Of a DNA stretch of 24,018 bases, positions 1-7,581 are shown piece after piece. Source of the DNA: Bacteroidetes bacterium 4572_114 (GTDB lineage: Bacteria; Bacteroidota; Bacteroidia; Bacteroidales; 4484-276); the NCBI GenBank assembly GCA_002254335.1, contig NIVA01000051.1, positions 1-24,018 of the forward strand. Reading direction: 5' to 3'. The translations under genes and the position numbers were made by a program. The notes beneath the pieces were generated by a model that had not been told where the DNA came from, made no database searches, and saw only the letters and a list, made by a program, of their open reading frames with translations. Numbering within the stretch: position 1 is the first letter of the stretch; the number at the start of each line of letters is the position of its first letter.

Positions 1-33
1 ATTTATAAAAGAAAAATCAATTAGAGAGGTTTC

Positions 34-258
34 ATGGAAATATTTTGGGTATTTATTATTATTATGGGTGTTATTGATGTTTATTCCAAATTAAAAAAAA
101 CCTACTGCAACCCACCTCGCCATTGCCCCCTATTCCCATCCTTCCACTTTTCCATTCTTCCATTTTTCCATCATTCCATTTTCCATTTTTCTATTTTTTT
201 TCGTATTTTATGCATAAAACATAATCCCCCAAAAGTAGTTGTCCAACCCATTAATTAG
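34..258 (+). pseudogene. Possible truncated small membrane protein
   Basis: An ATG preceded by a purine-rich AGAGAGG opens a 74-residue frame. Only its first 23 or so residues look like protein: a hydrophobic segment (FWVFIIIMGVI) followed by a charged stretch. From about base 110 the frame runs into a pyrimidine-rich low-complexity tract and the composition becomes His/Phe/Pro-rich. This may be the 5' end of a gene whose remainder was replaced by intergenic sequence, or just a chance frame. I do not recognise a family. Confidence 0.2.
114..202. repeat. Pyrimidine-rich CCATT low-complexity tract
   Basis: About 90 bases are almost entirely C and T on the + strand and consist of loose repeats of TTCCATT/CTTCCATTTT. 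It is simple-sequence intergenic DNA with no hairpin or coding signal, comparable in kind to the other simple tracts of this window near 7450-7560, 11255 and 22325. Confidence 0.6.
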
Positions 259-275
259 AACATGCTTCCAAGTCC

Positions 276-507
276 CTAAAACGGATATTCCACAGCCAAT
301 GAAAAAATATAATCTTTGAAAAAGTTTGTGTTGTTGAATATCCATTTTTCGTTTCCTGGGATGTAGGGTTTGCGTACAGTTACGGCCAGAGGAGAAGGAT
401 AAAATATTCTATGTCCACCCTAACACCGAGGCCAATGCCCAAGACAATATCATTCAATATGCGGTTGAATTCAAATTTTATAAAATTTATTGGAGGCCCC
501 AATCTTA
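276..507 (-). pseudogene. Omp85 (BamA/TamA) C-terminal fragment, copy 1
   Basis: Read on the minus strand this stretch encodes the last strands of an Omp85-family outer-membrane barrel, split over two frames. One frame gives FEFNRI, then GIGLGVRVD and EYFIL, and stops at a TAA just after LLLWP. A second frame continues with RKPYIPGNEKW and ends DYIFSLAVEYPF plus TAG; the C-terminal Phe is typical of barrel proteins. In the intact family these pieces are contiguous, so a short deletion near base 383 has broken the frame. No upstream POTRA or barrel part is present. It is a gene relic, and a second copy with the same break lies at 3688-3919. Confidence 0.7.
338..507. repeat. 170-bp direct repeat, left copy (flanks R-M island)
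   Basis: This segment aligns without gaps to 3750-3919 with 8 mismatches by eye (about 95% identity). The alignment continues more weakly and still gap-free over 276-337 versus 3688-3749. Both copies have the same orientation and are 3412 bp apart, bracketing vsr, the endonuclease, the methyltransferase and the DUF6471 gene. Confidence 0.9.
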
Positions 508-637
508 GGCGTAACAATACTCTCCTTAAAATAAAAAAAGTAATATCACATACTTCATAGAACATTTCCAAGTAGACAAGCATGACATTATTTTGAGCAA
601 ACTTTGGTGGACTGACAGAATTTAAAAGATACTTTGA

Positions 638-1081
638 TTTATAAAAGTGCAAAGAGTTAGGAATATGCAAGCAGTAAAACCCAAAGGTTCAAAAATTGAG
701 ATATGACCTACAAAAGCACTTTGGGAAAGAGGATATCGCTACCGAAAAAACCACAAAAAAAATCAGGAAACACGACATTGTTTTTATGGAAAAACACAGT
801 CTTCTGTGACAGTGAGCTTTGGCACGGTAAAGACAGGGAAAAAAGAAAGTACCACATTAAAAACCACCGTGACTTTTTGGTTACCTAAAAGTGAGAGAAA
901 TATTTACAGAGACAAAGAGGTAAACCAATAACTAAAAAAGCAAGGATGCGCAATAGTTAGGATTTGGGGAACAGATATAGAAAAACAACTTGACAATGTT
1001 TTGACCGGATTGAGCAAAAAATTAGGAAATCAAAAAAGGAATCCAAAAATAATACTATTTTCGCTCCATGAATTTCATTAA
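638..1081 (+). pseudogene. vsr: Very short patch repair (Vsr) endonuclease, broken
   Basis: Vsr nicks next to the T of T:G mismatches made by deamination of 5-methylcytosine and usually accompanies a C5 methyltransferase. Family sequence is recognisable in pieces: RVRNMQAVKPKGSKIEI, then a TGA at 704-706, then TKALWERGYRYRKN. A shift to the next frame gives VFCDSELWHGKD, where the family has FCD-EFWHGKDW, and HRDF. A shift back gives FWLPKSERNIYRDKEVNQ, a TAA at 929-931, then VRIWGTDIEKQLDNVL. Two stops and at least two frameshifts make it non-functional. The restored last frame ends at 1079-1081, overlapping the endonuclease start by 14 bp, so vsr and the endonuclease were probably once co-transcribed. 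Family-like sequence may begin as early as about 600. Confidence 0.85.
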
Positions 1082-1904
1082 AAAACTAACCTCTGGCAAA
1101 TCTCAAATAGCAAAAGACCTTGCATTTTGTTCCTTACTTAAATTCAAAATTCCGTCAGAGAATAAGAGTTTTACAAGCCTCTTTAATGAGTTTGACAAAA
1201 GCATCCAGATAATTGATAACGAAATTACTACCGGAGCATTAAGCAATACGCATGGTGACTGGTACGAATGGCTTTTAGCGATTACTGCATGGAATCATTT
1301 CATTAGTAACAAGAATTCAAATCTGGCAATTTTACTCCCGAATGTTTATCAATTTGATGTTACCAAACTTTATATCGATGAGTTAAACGAATTGATTAAG
1401 GACTTGAAAGAAAAGGTTGCCAGCAGTTCAGACGTTGAGTTAATTTCTTCTAATCCTGATTTCGTAATTATTGACAATAAGATTTCTAAAAAGATATTCT
1501 CAAAGGAAAAACCCATTATCGATATCACACCTGAAAACTTGTCAAAACTTCAGTCATTTTATTTACAACTCGTGGGTTTTTGTGAATTCAATGATATCGT
1601 AGGGTTTGTATCCATCAAAACGTCATTCCGACCCGACAGAAGGTTACAAATTGCACATGAAGGTAGCTTAATGAAAGCACTTTATGTTCATCTTCAAACT
1701 CGTCAATGGATACTTAAACCAAAGGGTTTGAAATATTACGCAATGTCAACAAAAGTTGGCCCTAAAGACCGAGACGCATTGAAAACCGTTGCGACCCATT
1801 CAATTACAACTGTACATAGCTTGCCACAAGCAGCAGTAGATGAAGTATATGAAGTTAACTCGATAAAACAGGCACGTGCGACCCTTGCACAAATTCTTTC
1901 TTAA
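1068..1904 (+). CDS. Type II restriction endonuclease, Cfr10I/Bse634I family
   Basis: The 278-residue protein matches the Bse634I/Cfr10I/NgoMIV group of PD-(D/E)XK enzymes along its whole length, as I recall those sequences. Visible blocks are GALSNTHGDWYEW (Glu67), LPNVYQFD, SSNPDFVII (Asp131), SIKTSFRPDRRLQ (Lys184) and AHEGSLMKALY (Glu198). The latter three give the permuted active site of this group, and RPDRR is the segment that reads CCGG in NgoMIV-type enzymes. The C-terminal ATHSITTVHS block also fits. Known relatives cut RCCGGY or GCCGGC and act as tetramers; the exact site here is inferred. The gene is full length. Its last 50 bp overlap the end of the converging methyltransferase gene, and a broken vsr lies directly upstream. 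Confidence 0.93.
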   Translation: MNFIKKLTSGKSQIAKDLAFCSLLKFKIPSENKSFTSLFNEFDKSIQIIDNEITTGALSNTHGDWYEWLLAITAWNHFISNKNSNLAILLPNVYQFDVTKLYIDELNELIKDLKEKVASSSDVELISSNPDFVIIDNKISKKIFSKEKPIIDITPENLSKLQSFYLQLVGFCEFNDIVGFVSIKTSFRPDRRLQIAHEGSLMKALYVHLQTRQWILKPKGLKYYAMSTKVGPKDRDALKTVATHSITTVHSLPQAAVDEVYEVNSIKQARATLAQILS

Positions 1905-3114
1905 CGACCATAGCCATCTGTTTTTTTATCGCCAACCCCAAGGCTCTTGCTAATCCAGGAGGAACAGCATTTCCAACTTGTTTTCCTCCACTAACAAGAG
2001 TAACTCGTTCACGACCATAACAGCGAAACACCCAGTCCAACGGAAAATCCTGCAATACTGCCATTTCAATCGTACTCAAACCTCTATTCTCAAATGGATG
2101 AATATACCTACCCTTTCCAGGATTATAAGCTGCAGTTCTGATGGTAACCGAAGGGTAATCTGCTAACAGTCGCCCAAATGTATCTGATCCCTGATGTTTC
2201 CCATTCTTCCAACAGTCCGGCCTCATGTTCATAGGTAATACTTTGAAATTTTCACCTTGTTTAATCAGTTTCATTCGGTCAACAACTTTTGGGGAAATAT
2301 TCATTAAAGCATAATCACGGCGACTTTTTGCATCAGTAGGTATCTCTGAAAATGCCTTTTGTACGCCTACCCATTTCTTTGGTTTGGATTGAGGTATTCT
2401 GTCAAGTTCATTAAGAAAGTTCCTCCAGGCATTTCCATCCATGGAATGTGTCGGCATTGGGAAAGCGGGTTTCTTAACTCCTTTGATCCCTACCAAGAAG
2501 AAACGTTTTCGTCTTTGAGGAACACCATAATCGGCCGAATTCAAAATTGCATGAGATATTCCATAACCTTCTCCTTCAAACTTTTCGCACATATAGCCGA
2601 TTACATCAGAATGCTTTTGCTGTGTTATTCCTGTTACGTTTTCAAAAATGAACGCTTTCGGTCTTATTCCTTTAACCATTCTGACAAATTCCAAGAACAA
2701 ATCACCGTTCTTTTTATCATGCTTACCTTCCTTCTTACCAATATTGCTAAACGGCTGACAAGGTGCACCGCCTACAACCAACGAAACTACTCCTTTTTTC
2801 AAGTCTGCAAATTCCAACAACTCGTCAGTATCAACATCCCGAATATCCCCCGGTTCTCTTTTCCTCATACCTCCATCTTCAATCCAAATCGGACTTTCAA
2901 ACAACTTCCATTCTGGTCTGTTATGCCTCAGAGTTTCTCGACAATTAATATCATTTTCAACACACACAACAGTAGAAAAACCAGCTTGTTCCAAACCAAT
3001 ATCTAACCCTCCCGCTCCACTAAATAAACTAACAACAGTAAATTTCTGTCCATTAGTGCCTACATCATTAATGTCGATGTAATCTATTCCAGTTTTCTTG
3101 TTTATGTACCTCAT
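1855..3114 (-). CDS. DNA (cytosine-5-)-methyltransferase of the R-M pair
   Basis: A full-length 419-residue C5-cytosine methyltransferase that should protect host DNA from the neighbouring endonuclease. Motifs appear in the standard order: motif I FSGAGGLDIG (31-40), motif IV GGAPCQPFS with catalytic Cys119, motif VI FENV (157-160), motif VIII QRRKRFFLVG (200-209), a target-recognition region around 210-310, motif IX RLLADYPSVTIRT (315-327) and motif X QVGNAVPPGLA (379-389). The start is fixed by an ATGA overlap with the DUF6471 gene upstream, implying translational coupling. The final 13 or so residues (EFVQGSHVPVLSS) are encoded in the 50-bp tail-to-tail overlap with the endonuclease gene. 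Pairing with a Cfr10I-type enzyme suggests methylation within an RCCGGY-like site; the specificity is inference. Confidence 0.97.
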   Translation of the reverse strand: MRYINKKTGIDYIDINDVGTNGQKFTVVSLFSGAGGLDIGLEQAGFSTVVCVENDINCRETLRHNRPEWKLFESPIWIEDGGMRKREPGDIRDVDTDELLEFADLKKGVVSLVVGGAPCQPFSNIGKKEGKHDKKNGDLFLEFVRMVKGIRPKAFIFENVTGITQQKHSDVIGYMCEKFEGEGYGISHAILNSADYGVPQRRKRFFLVGIKGVKKPAFPMPTHSMDGNAWRNFLNELDRIPQSKPKKWVGVQKAFSEIPTDAKSRRDYALMNISPKVVDRMKLIKQGENFKVLPMNMRPDCWKNGKHQGSDTFGRLLADYPSVTIRTAAYNPGKGRYIHPFENRGLSTIEMAVLQDFPLDWVFRCYGRERVTLVSGGKQVGNAVPPGLARALGLAIKKQMAMVVKKEFVQGSHVPVLSS

Positions 3115-3386
3115 GTTTTTTTTCTGCTTTTGTATACTATATCAGGCTCTGCAACCATGTCTGCTGAAATTTCCGGGACAAATGACTTACATCCGATTGC
3201 ATTAAGACACTGTATTAAAAAAGCTGCCTTAAAAGTACCTCGGCATATCTTGCTGTCAATACTTGTTTTTGTTTCCTTAACACCTATACGGTCGAGCAGA
3301 TTGACCAAATCATTTGTTGTTAGCCCTCTCCTGACAAGTTCAGACTTTAATAATCGCTTTGCCTTTTCATTCCAATCCAAATTCAT
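3111..3386 (-). CDS. DUF6471 small protein, putative R-M regulator
   Basis: A 91-residue protein that fits the DUF6471 family: WNEKAKRLLKSELVRRGLT, then LVNLLDRIGVKET, then KICRGTFKAAFLIQCLNAIGC. The helical spacing resembles an XRE-like DNA-binding fold, but the family has no established function that I know of. It overlaps the methyltransferase start by 4 bp, so the two are translated together. An array of TTTTGCA palindromes lies across its own start codon and upstream. By analogy with controller (C) proteins of type II R-M systems it may repress its own and the methyltransferase's expression; that role is inference. An alternative is an accessory DNA-binding partner of the methyltransferase. 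A possible promoter leaves almost no leader before the ATG. Confidence 0.85.
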   Translation of the reverse strand: MNLDWNEKAKRLLKSELVRRGLTTNDLVNLLDRIGVKETKTSIDSKICRGTFKAAFLIQCLNAIGCKSFVPEISADMVAEPDIVYKSRKKT

Positions 3387-3434
3387 TTTGCAAAACTATC
3401 TATATTTTTGCATATATGCAAGTATTTTTGCAAA
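3384..3434 (-). promoter_or_regulatory. Operator-like TTTTGCA array and putative promoter
   Basis: TTTTGCA occurs three times at exactly 20-bp spacing, starting at 3386, 3406 and 3426. The first is inside a perfect palindrome (TTTTGCAAAA, 3386-3395) touching the start codon. The second opens a perfect 14-bp palindrome TTGCATATATGCAA (3408-3421). The third is part of TTTGCAAA (3427-3434). On the minus strand TAGTTTTG, 4 bp before the ATG, fits the Bacteroidota -7 element TAnnTTTG, with a TTG about 20 bp upstream inside the 14-bp palindrome. This would give a leaderless or near-leaderless transcript. The two-helical-turn period suggests cooperative binding on one DNA face. Confidence 0.6.
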
Positions 3435-3687
3435 TACAGAAAATAAAATGTGTGTAACAGAATAACAGACTACTAATTTACAACCACGGCTATAGACGTA
3501 AACAATTTCACTTCGGCAAAAATCATATGGCACAAACACATCATAATTCAAGAATTTTGCATTATTTACCTTTGTATTCAGTTGATGAATGGAATTGTCA
3601 AAAAAAACTCACATCTATAGCCAAAACGCTGGTACAACACAATCCCACAAAAACAACTGCCCCTTGCCATAGATTACCCAAAAAAAA
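3435..3687. other. Non-coding stretch between DUF6471 gene and Omp85 relic
   Basis: No credible gene is visible here. A TACCTTTG near 3568 resembles a -7 element on the + strand but nothing credible lies downstream. GGCTATAG near 3489 and CTATAGCC near 3616 form a short, widely spaced inverted repeat whose meaning I cannot assign. Confidence 0.3.
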
Positions 3688-3919
3688 CTATAACGGGTGT
3701 CCTATAACCAATAAAAAAAAATAGTCTTTATAAAAGATCGTGTTGATAAATATCCATTTTTCGTTTCCTGGGATGTAGGGTTTGCGTACAGTTACGGCCA
3801 GAGGAGAAGGATAAAATATTCGACATCCACCCTAACGCCGAGGCCGATGCCCAAGACAATTTCATTCAATATGCGGTTGAATTCAAATTTTATAAAATTT
3901 ATTGGAGTCCCCGATCTTA
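3688..3919 (-). pseudogene. Omp85 (BamA/TamA) C-terminal fragment, copy 2
   Basis: This is the same relic as at 276-507 with the same internal frameshift. The first frame gives GIGLGVRVDVEYFIL and stops after LLLWP; the second gives RKPYIPGNEKW and ends DYFFLLVIGHPL plus TAG. The core is about 95% identical to copy 1, but the last 62 bp are clearly more diverged. A shared break means the fragment was already dead, or already a repeat, when it was duplicated. It starts 10 bp past the stop codon of the AsmA-family gene. Confidence 0.7.
3750..3919. repeat. 170-bp direct repeat, right copy (flanks R-M island)
   Basis: This is the right-hand partner of 338-507, aligned without gaps and with 8 mismatches. 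Same-orientation copies of this length are substrates for RecA-dependent recombination that would remove the 3.4 kb between them and leave one copy. Confidence 0.9.
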
Positions 3920-3928
3920 TGCATCACA

Positions 3929-6900
3929 CTACTCCCCCTTCTTCTTATACTCCTCCTGTGCCGCCCTAATCCCGCCCATCAAATTTTTCCGGGCTTTGGT
4001 GAATTTCTTTTTCGACATCATTTTTAATTTATGATCTTTAAACTGTCCGCTCATGCTCAGATACAGTTTTTCATCTTTACCGAGGGTTACAATACCTTCC
4101 TGCGTTTCAACCATCCGCTTTTTTTTCGATCTAAAAAACAGGTCGCTCAGGCTGACCTCAATGCCGAGGTCCATTTGTTTCTTGTTCAGATCAACTTCCC
4201 CAAACATATTTAGGTTGGCGATGTTGTCGTTCATCAGCACATCAGATGTGAATATTTTGTTTTTGTACATAAATGCATTGATGTCGAGTTCACTGACGAT
4301 CATTTTATCTTTTGCTTTATGCCCAACAAAAAACAGTGCCTTTTCGATAGGAACGATATGGTTAAATTCGGCATGGTGGATTGTGGCATTTACCAACCCC
4401 AGGTCACTATCTTTTACAAGTTTATAATCTGTATCAAGATCAAAATAATAATGTGAAGCCCACGAGATTTTGCCGGATGAATTTTCGGAGGTAAAAGCAT
4501 CTTGCTTAAAATTATCGAACGAAACAAAGAGTTTTTTAATGTCGATACTATCCCCTTTTGAGTAAAAGTATCCCGGAAATAAGTTGGCATGATCTTTATC
4601 CACATGCCCGTAAACATCGACCGTTCCTTCTGCAAATTTAAAATTCAACTCTTTGAGGTTAATTTCCTGAGTGTTATAATCGCAAAATAACTTTAAATCC
4701 TCCACAGAGGCGTTTTTATAAGATATATGCCGGGCATTAGCATTTAACTTTATATTGATATTATCGGGCAGGCCATTCTGTTTTGATTTAGGGGGCACCT
4801 GCTTTTCCGAATTTTTATTATCAGAAATACCAAAGGCTTTCATTGCCAATAAATCATCTACGGCCAAACTATCGATGGAGAGATCAACTTCTCCGCTGTA
4901 GCTTATATTATCATTTTGATATTCCGAAATCAATAAATCCATTTTGAGATTACCAAAAGGCAAACCGGCAAAAAAATCATCTATTTTAACCTGCTGCCCG
5001 GTGGCATGGATTTGTGTGCTTAAATTTGAAACAACGGCATCGTGGTAAACAATCTCCGAGGACGAAAAAATAACCTTGACGTCCATCTCCTGTGGAAACT
5101 GAAAATCCCCTTTTGCAGGATTTGCCTTTTCTTTTTTATCAAATTTATTTAATAACGGCCCAACATCAACCATGTTGAAATGAATATCTGCATCGGCCCA
5201 AACGCCGGTAAGCCCAGCCCCGTCAAAAAGCAAACGGCCTGTAGCAACGGTATTGCCGCCCAGTACTTCAACATCAAATTTTTGGACAACCACTTCGGGG
5301 CCGTTGATATTGGCATGCAAGTTGAAATTATTAAATTGCCCTTCCTCTATTTTCCCGTTCACAATTTCGAAATCTAAATCAGCATCCAAAAACATTGGGA
5401 ATTTGAAAGGTTTATCTGGCACATTATCCTGATTGTGTTTTTGTTCAGGGAGTTTAATGTCAAGATTTTGGAATCTCCCGTTAATGGAAGCAACAACAGA
5501 ATCGACCCCCTGATCGTTGAACAAAACCTTGCCACTTCCATTGACCAGACCATCCTGATAAAGGAAACCCAATGTTTTTACCAGCAACATCTTATTGTCG
5601 AGGCGGCTGCTTGCCCTGAGGTTTCTAATGTCCCCAAAATCAGTAATTACCTTTTTGCCATTTATCTCAAAACCCAACGCTATATTTGAAAAAAGAAGTT
5701 TGTCCCCGGATTTTTTATCCGGCTTTTTTGCTTCCGGTTTCAGGTTAAGTTTCCTCAGGTCGAGCACATCAAAATTAAGGGCAAAACCGCCCTCCAGGTT
5801 TTCTTTGTCTTTAAGGATGTACTCGCCCAGATCGTCAAACTTTCCCTGAAAATGAAATGCGGCTTTGTTGAAGTCCCCAACAAGTGATGTTACCTCAAAG
5901 ATATGGTTGTTGAGCAGTGAAGTACCTTTGATAAGTTCAAGTTTATAGCCCTTGTCGTGCAAAACGAGTTCCAAATCCTTCACATCTATCGAGCCTTTTG
6001 CAAGTTGCTTCCCCTGAAAATGGGCTTTTTTCAATTCGCTGATTTTACCTTCAATCATTAGGTCGGCATCAATAGTCCCGGTAAGGCTAAACTTTTCATT
6101 CCCTTTAATCAAATGGCCCATGTCCATCTGTGAAATTAAATGTGCATCCACAAAGGGATCTTTAAGGTTGGTAAGCTTAAACCGTCCGTTAATATAACTT
6201 TCGTTTACCGTAACATTAATTGTATCAATCAGCAGTTCAGTGGTTTTAGATGAATGTTCTTTGCCGGTATTGTAGTTCCCTTTAAGCCCTGTAACATTTA
6301 TTGGGAAGGGGAAATCTTCACCGGTAAATTCAGCATCGGAAATTTCAAAATCCAACTCGGAATATGGCCTGAGGCGGTGGTTTGTAAACCCACTTTGCAT
6401 ATAAATGATTTTTAACTTAGCGTTGGGGCTAACCTGTTTGAAACTAATGCCGGTATGAAATTCAAGCAATTCGAGGGAAGTATCAAAATTGTTTTCACCG
6501 TAAATATGCAGATCAATAATTTGCCCGTCATTGTGGGGCTTCATGGTCAGGCGGGGCGTAACTTTTAGGGTGTGGGCCAAAACGTAGCCCTTCACAAGCT
6601 CTTTATATTTATTATGCCTGTTATAATTAAAAACTAAATCTTTTCCGGCAACCGGCTGATTGGCAAACAAAAGCCTGTTGTGCGAAATCAGTGAATCGAG
6701 CTTGCCAGTTAATGTCCCGGCAAAAATCAAAAGGGAATCATCGGTAGAAAGATTAAATTTGGCATTATCAATCTGTAAATAAGTCCGGTTTCCTTTATAT
6801 TGATTTCCAAAATAGAATTTACTGTTTTTGATATTGATATCATGCGACCCAATAATAAAGGTTCTATTGCCGCTACCAGTGGTTTTTTTCTTTTTTTTAA

Positions 6901-7282
6901 GGATGTGTTGCTTATTGCCCAAACTATCAACTTCCATAAATATATTAGCACCGCTGATAAGCAATTTTTCAATTTTCAATTGTTTCCTCCACAGCTTTTT
7001 CAAATTTAAAAGCACATCAAGCTTCCCAACCTTTATAACATCAACCTTACCGGTGTGCACCGAAACCCCCTCAATTTGGATGTGGACATCAGGAAAACTT
7101 TTAAGGTATGAAAATGAAAAATCTTTAAAGGTTATCTCCCCATTTAATTCGCGGTTTACAATATCAACAAACTCATCGTGTGCCGCCTTTGAGTGGACAA
7201 GGGACAAAACAAAAAGGGAAATTGCGGGGATAGCAAACAGTAAAACAATTACAATTGAGAACTTTAGAAGTTTTTTTTTCAT
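3929..7282 (-). CDS. AsmA family protein (envelope lipid-transfer type)
   Basis: A protein of 1117 residues when started at the ATG at 7282, which puts a Lys-rich end and one membrane helix (FSIVIVLLFAIPAISLFVLS) right at the N-terminus. A longer start at 7342 adds 20 residues before this signal-anchor and is less likely. After the anchor comes an AsmA N-terminal domain (FPDVHIQIEGVSV, then KLDVLLNLKKLW), followed by a long repetitive beta-rich region and a C-terminal AsmA_2-like part (FNHIVPIEKALFFVG, then ELDINAFMYKNKIFTSDVLM). The tail is very basic. In proteobacteria AsmA/TamB-like proteins span the periplasm and are linked to phospholipid traffic and outer-membrane assembly. No partner gene is intact here, although its 3' neighbour is an Omp85 relic, the class of protein that TamB works with. 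Confidence 0.85.
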   Translation of the reverse strand: MKKKLLKFSIVIVLLFAIPAISLFVLSLVHSKAAHDEFVDIVNRELNGEITFKDFSFSYLKSFPDVHIQIEGVSVHTGKVDVIKVGKLDVLLNLKKLWRKQLKIEKLLISGANIFMEVDSLGNKQHILKKKKKTTGSGNRTFIIGSHDINIKNSKFYFGNQYKGNRTYLQIDNAKFNLSTDDSLLIFAGTLTGKLDSLISHNRLLFANQPVAGKDLVFNYNRHNKYKELVKGYVLAHTLKVTPRLTMKPHNDGQIIDLHIYGENNFDTSLELLEFHTGISFKQVSPNAKLKIIYMQSGFTNHRLRPYSELDFEISDAEFTGEDFPFPINVTGLKGNYNTGKEHSSKTTELLIDTINVTVNESYINGRFKLTNLKDPFVDAHLISQMDMGHLIKGNEKFSLTGTIDADLMIEGKISELKKAHFQGKQLAKGSIDVKDLELVLHDKGYKLELIKGTSLLNNHIFEVTSLVGDFNKAAFHFQGKFDDLGEYILKDKENLEGGFALNFDVLDLRKLNLKPEAKKPDKKSGDKLLFSNIALGFEINGKKVITDFGDIRNLRASSRLDNKMLLVKTLGFLYQDGLVNGSGKVLFNDQGVDSVVASINGRFQNLDIKLPEQKHNQDNVPDKPFKFPMFLDADLDFEIVNGKIEEGQFNNFNLHANINGPEVVVQKFDVEVLGGNTVATGRLLFDGAGLTGVWADADIHFNMVDVGPLLNKFDKKEKANPAKGDFQFPQEMDVKVIFSSSEIVYHDAVVSNLSTQIHATGQQVKIDDFFAGLPFGNLKMDLLISEYQNDNISYSGEVDLSIDSLAVDDLLAMKAFGISDNKNSEKQVPPKSKQNGLPDNINIKLNANARHISYKNASVEDLKLFCDYNTQEINLKELNFKFAEGTVDVYGHVDKDHANLFPGYFYSKGDSIDIKKLFVSFDNFKQDAFTSENSSGKISWASHYYFDLDTDYKLVKDSDLGLVNATIHHAEFNHIVPIEKALFFVGHKAKDKMIVSELDINAFMYKNKIFTSDVLMNDNIANLNMFGEVDLNKKQMDLGIEVSLSDLFFRSKKKRMVETQEGIVTLGKDEKLYLSMSGQFKDHKLKMMSKKKFTKARKNLMGGIRAAQEEYKKKGE

Positions 7283-7396
7283 TTTGATAATAATGAATGG
7301 GTAAATTATTTCTGCCACGAATTTAATGGAAAATTGGAACATCCATGTTTTTTTTATGGTTTTTGCGCTGTACTCTTTTCTTCCTTGACGTTTCCA

Positions 7397-7414
7397 TCCC
7401 GAAAGTTTTCGGGA
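7397..7414. repeat. Short hairpin TCCCGAAA/TTTCGGGA
   Basis: A near-perfect inverted repeat with a stem of about 7 bp and a 4-nt loop. Weaker complementarity continues outward (CCAT/ATGG, and GACGTTTCCA against GGACGTTGGAAAGTC). There is no T-run on either side, so it is a poor intrinsic terminator; a REP-like element is more likely. Confidence 0.5.
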
Positions 7415-7581
7415 CTATGGACGTTGGAAAGTCTTATGGGAATTTCGGTGCCAGTCGCCAGTCCCAAGTCAGCAATCGGCAGTCTTCAAACCTGAAACCC
7501 GAAACCAGTCAACAGTCTCCATACAGCAGTCAACAGTCTTAATGATCGAAACCAGAAACCTGAAACTTGCGAAGGAAGGGT

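Noticed and set aside
380..670. 96-residue minus-strand reading frame
   Set aside because: Only its end is meaningful, as one frame of the broken Omp85 fragment; its first half overlaps the intergenic/vsr region and resembles nothing.
703..888. 61-residue plus-strand reading frame as an independent gene
   Set aside because: It is the middle frame of the frameshifted vsr pseudogene (contains DSELWHGKD).
2359..3006. 215-residue plus-strand frame
   Set aside because: It is the antisense of the methyltransferase gene, whose motifs are unambiguous.
3527..3724. 65-residue plus-strand frame
   Set aside because: It overlaps the Omp85 relic, has low-complexity ends and no family features.
276..3919. 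Island considered as a transposon or integrative element
   Set aside because: No transposase, integrase, terminal inverted repeats or tRNA site is visible; the flanks are direct copies of a gene fragment, so homologous recombination is the simpler explanation.
7397..7414. Hairpin considered as an intrinsic terminator
   Set aside because: No T-run follows it on either strand and the loop is very short.
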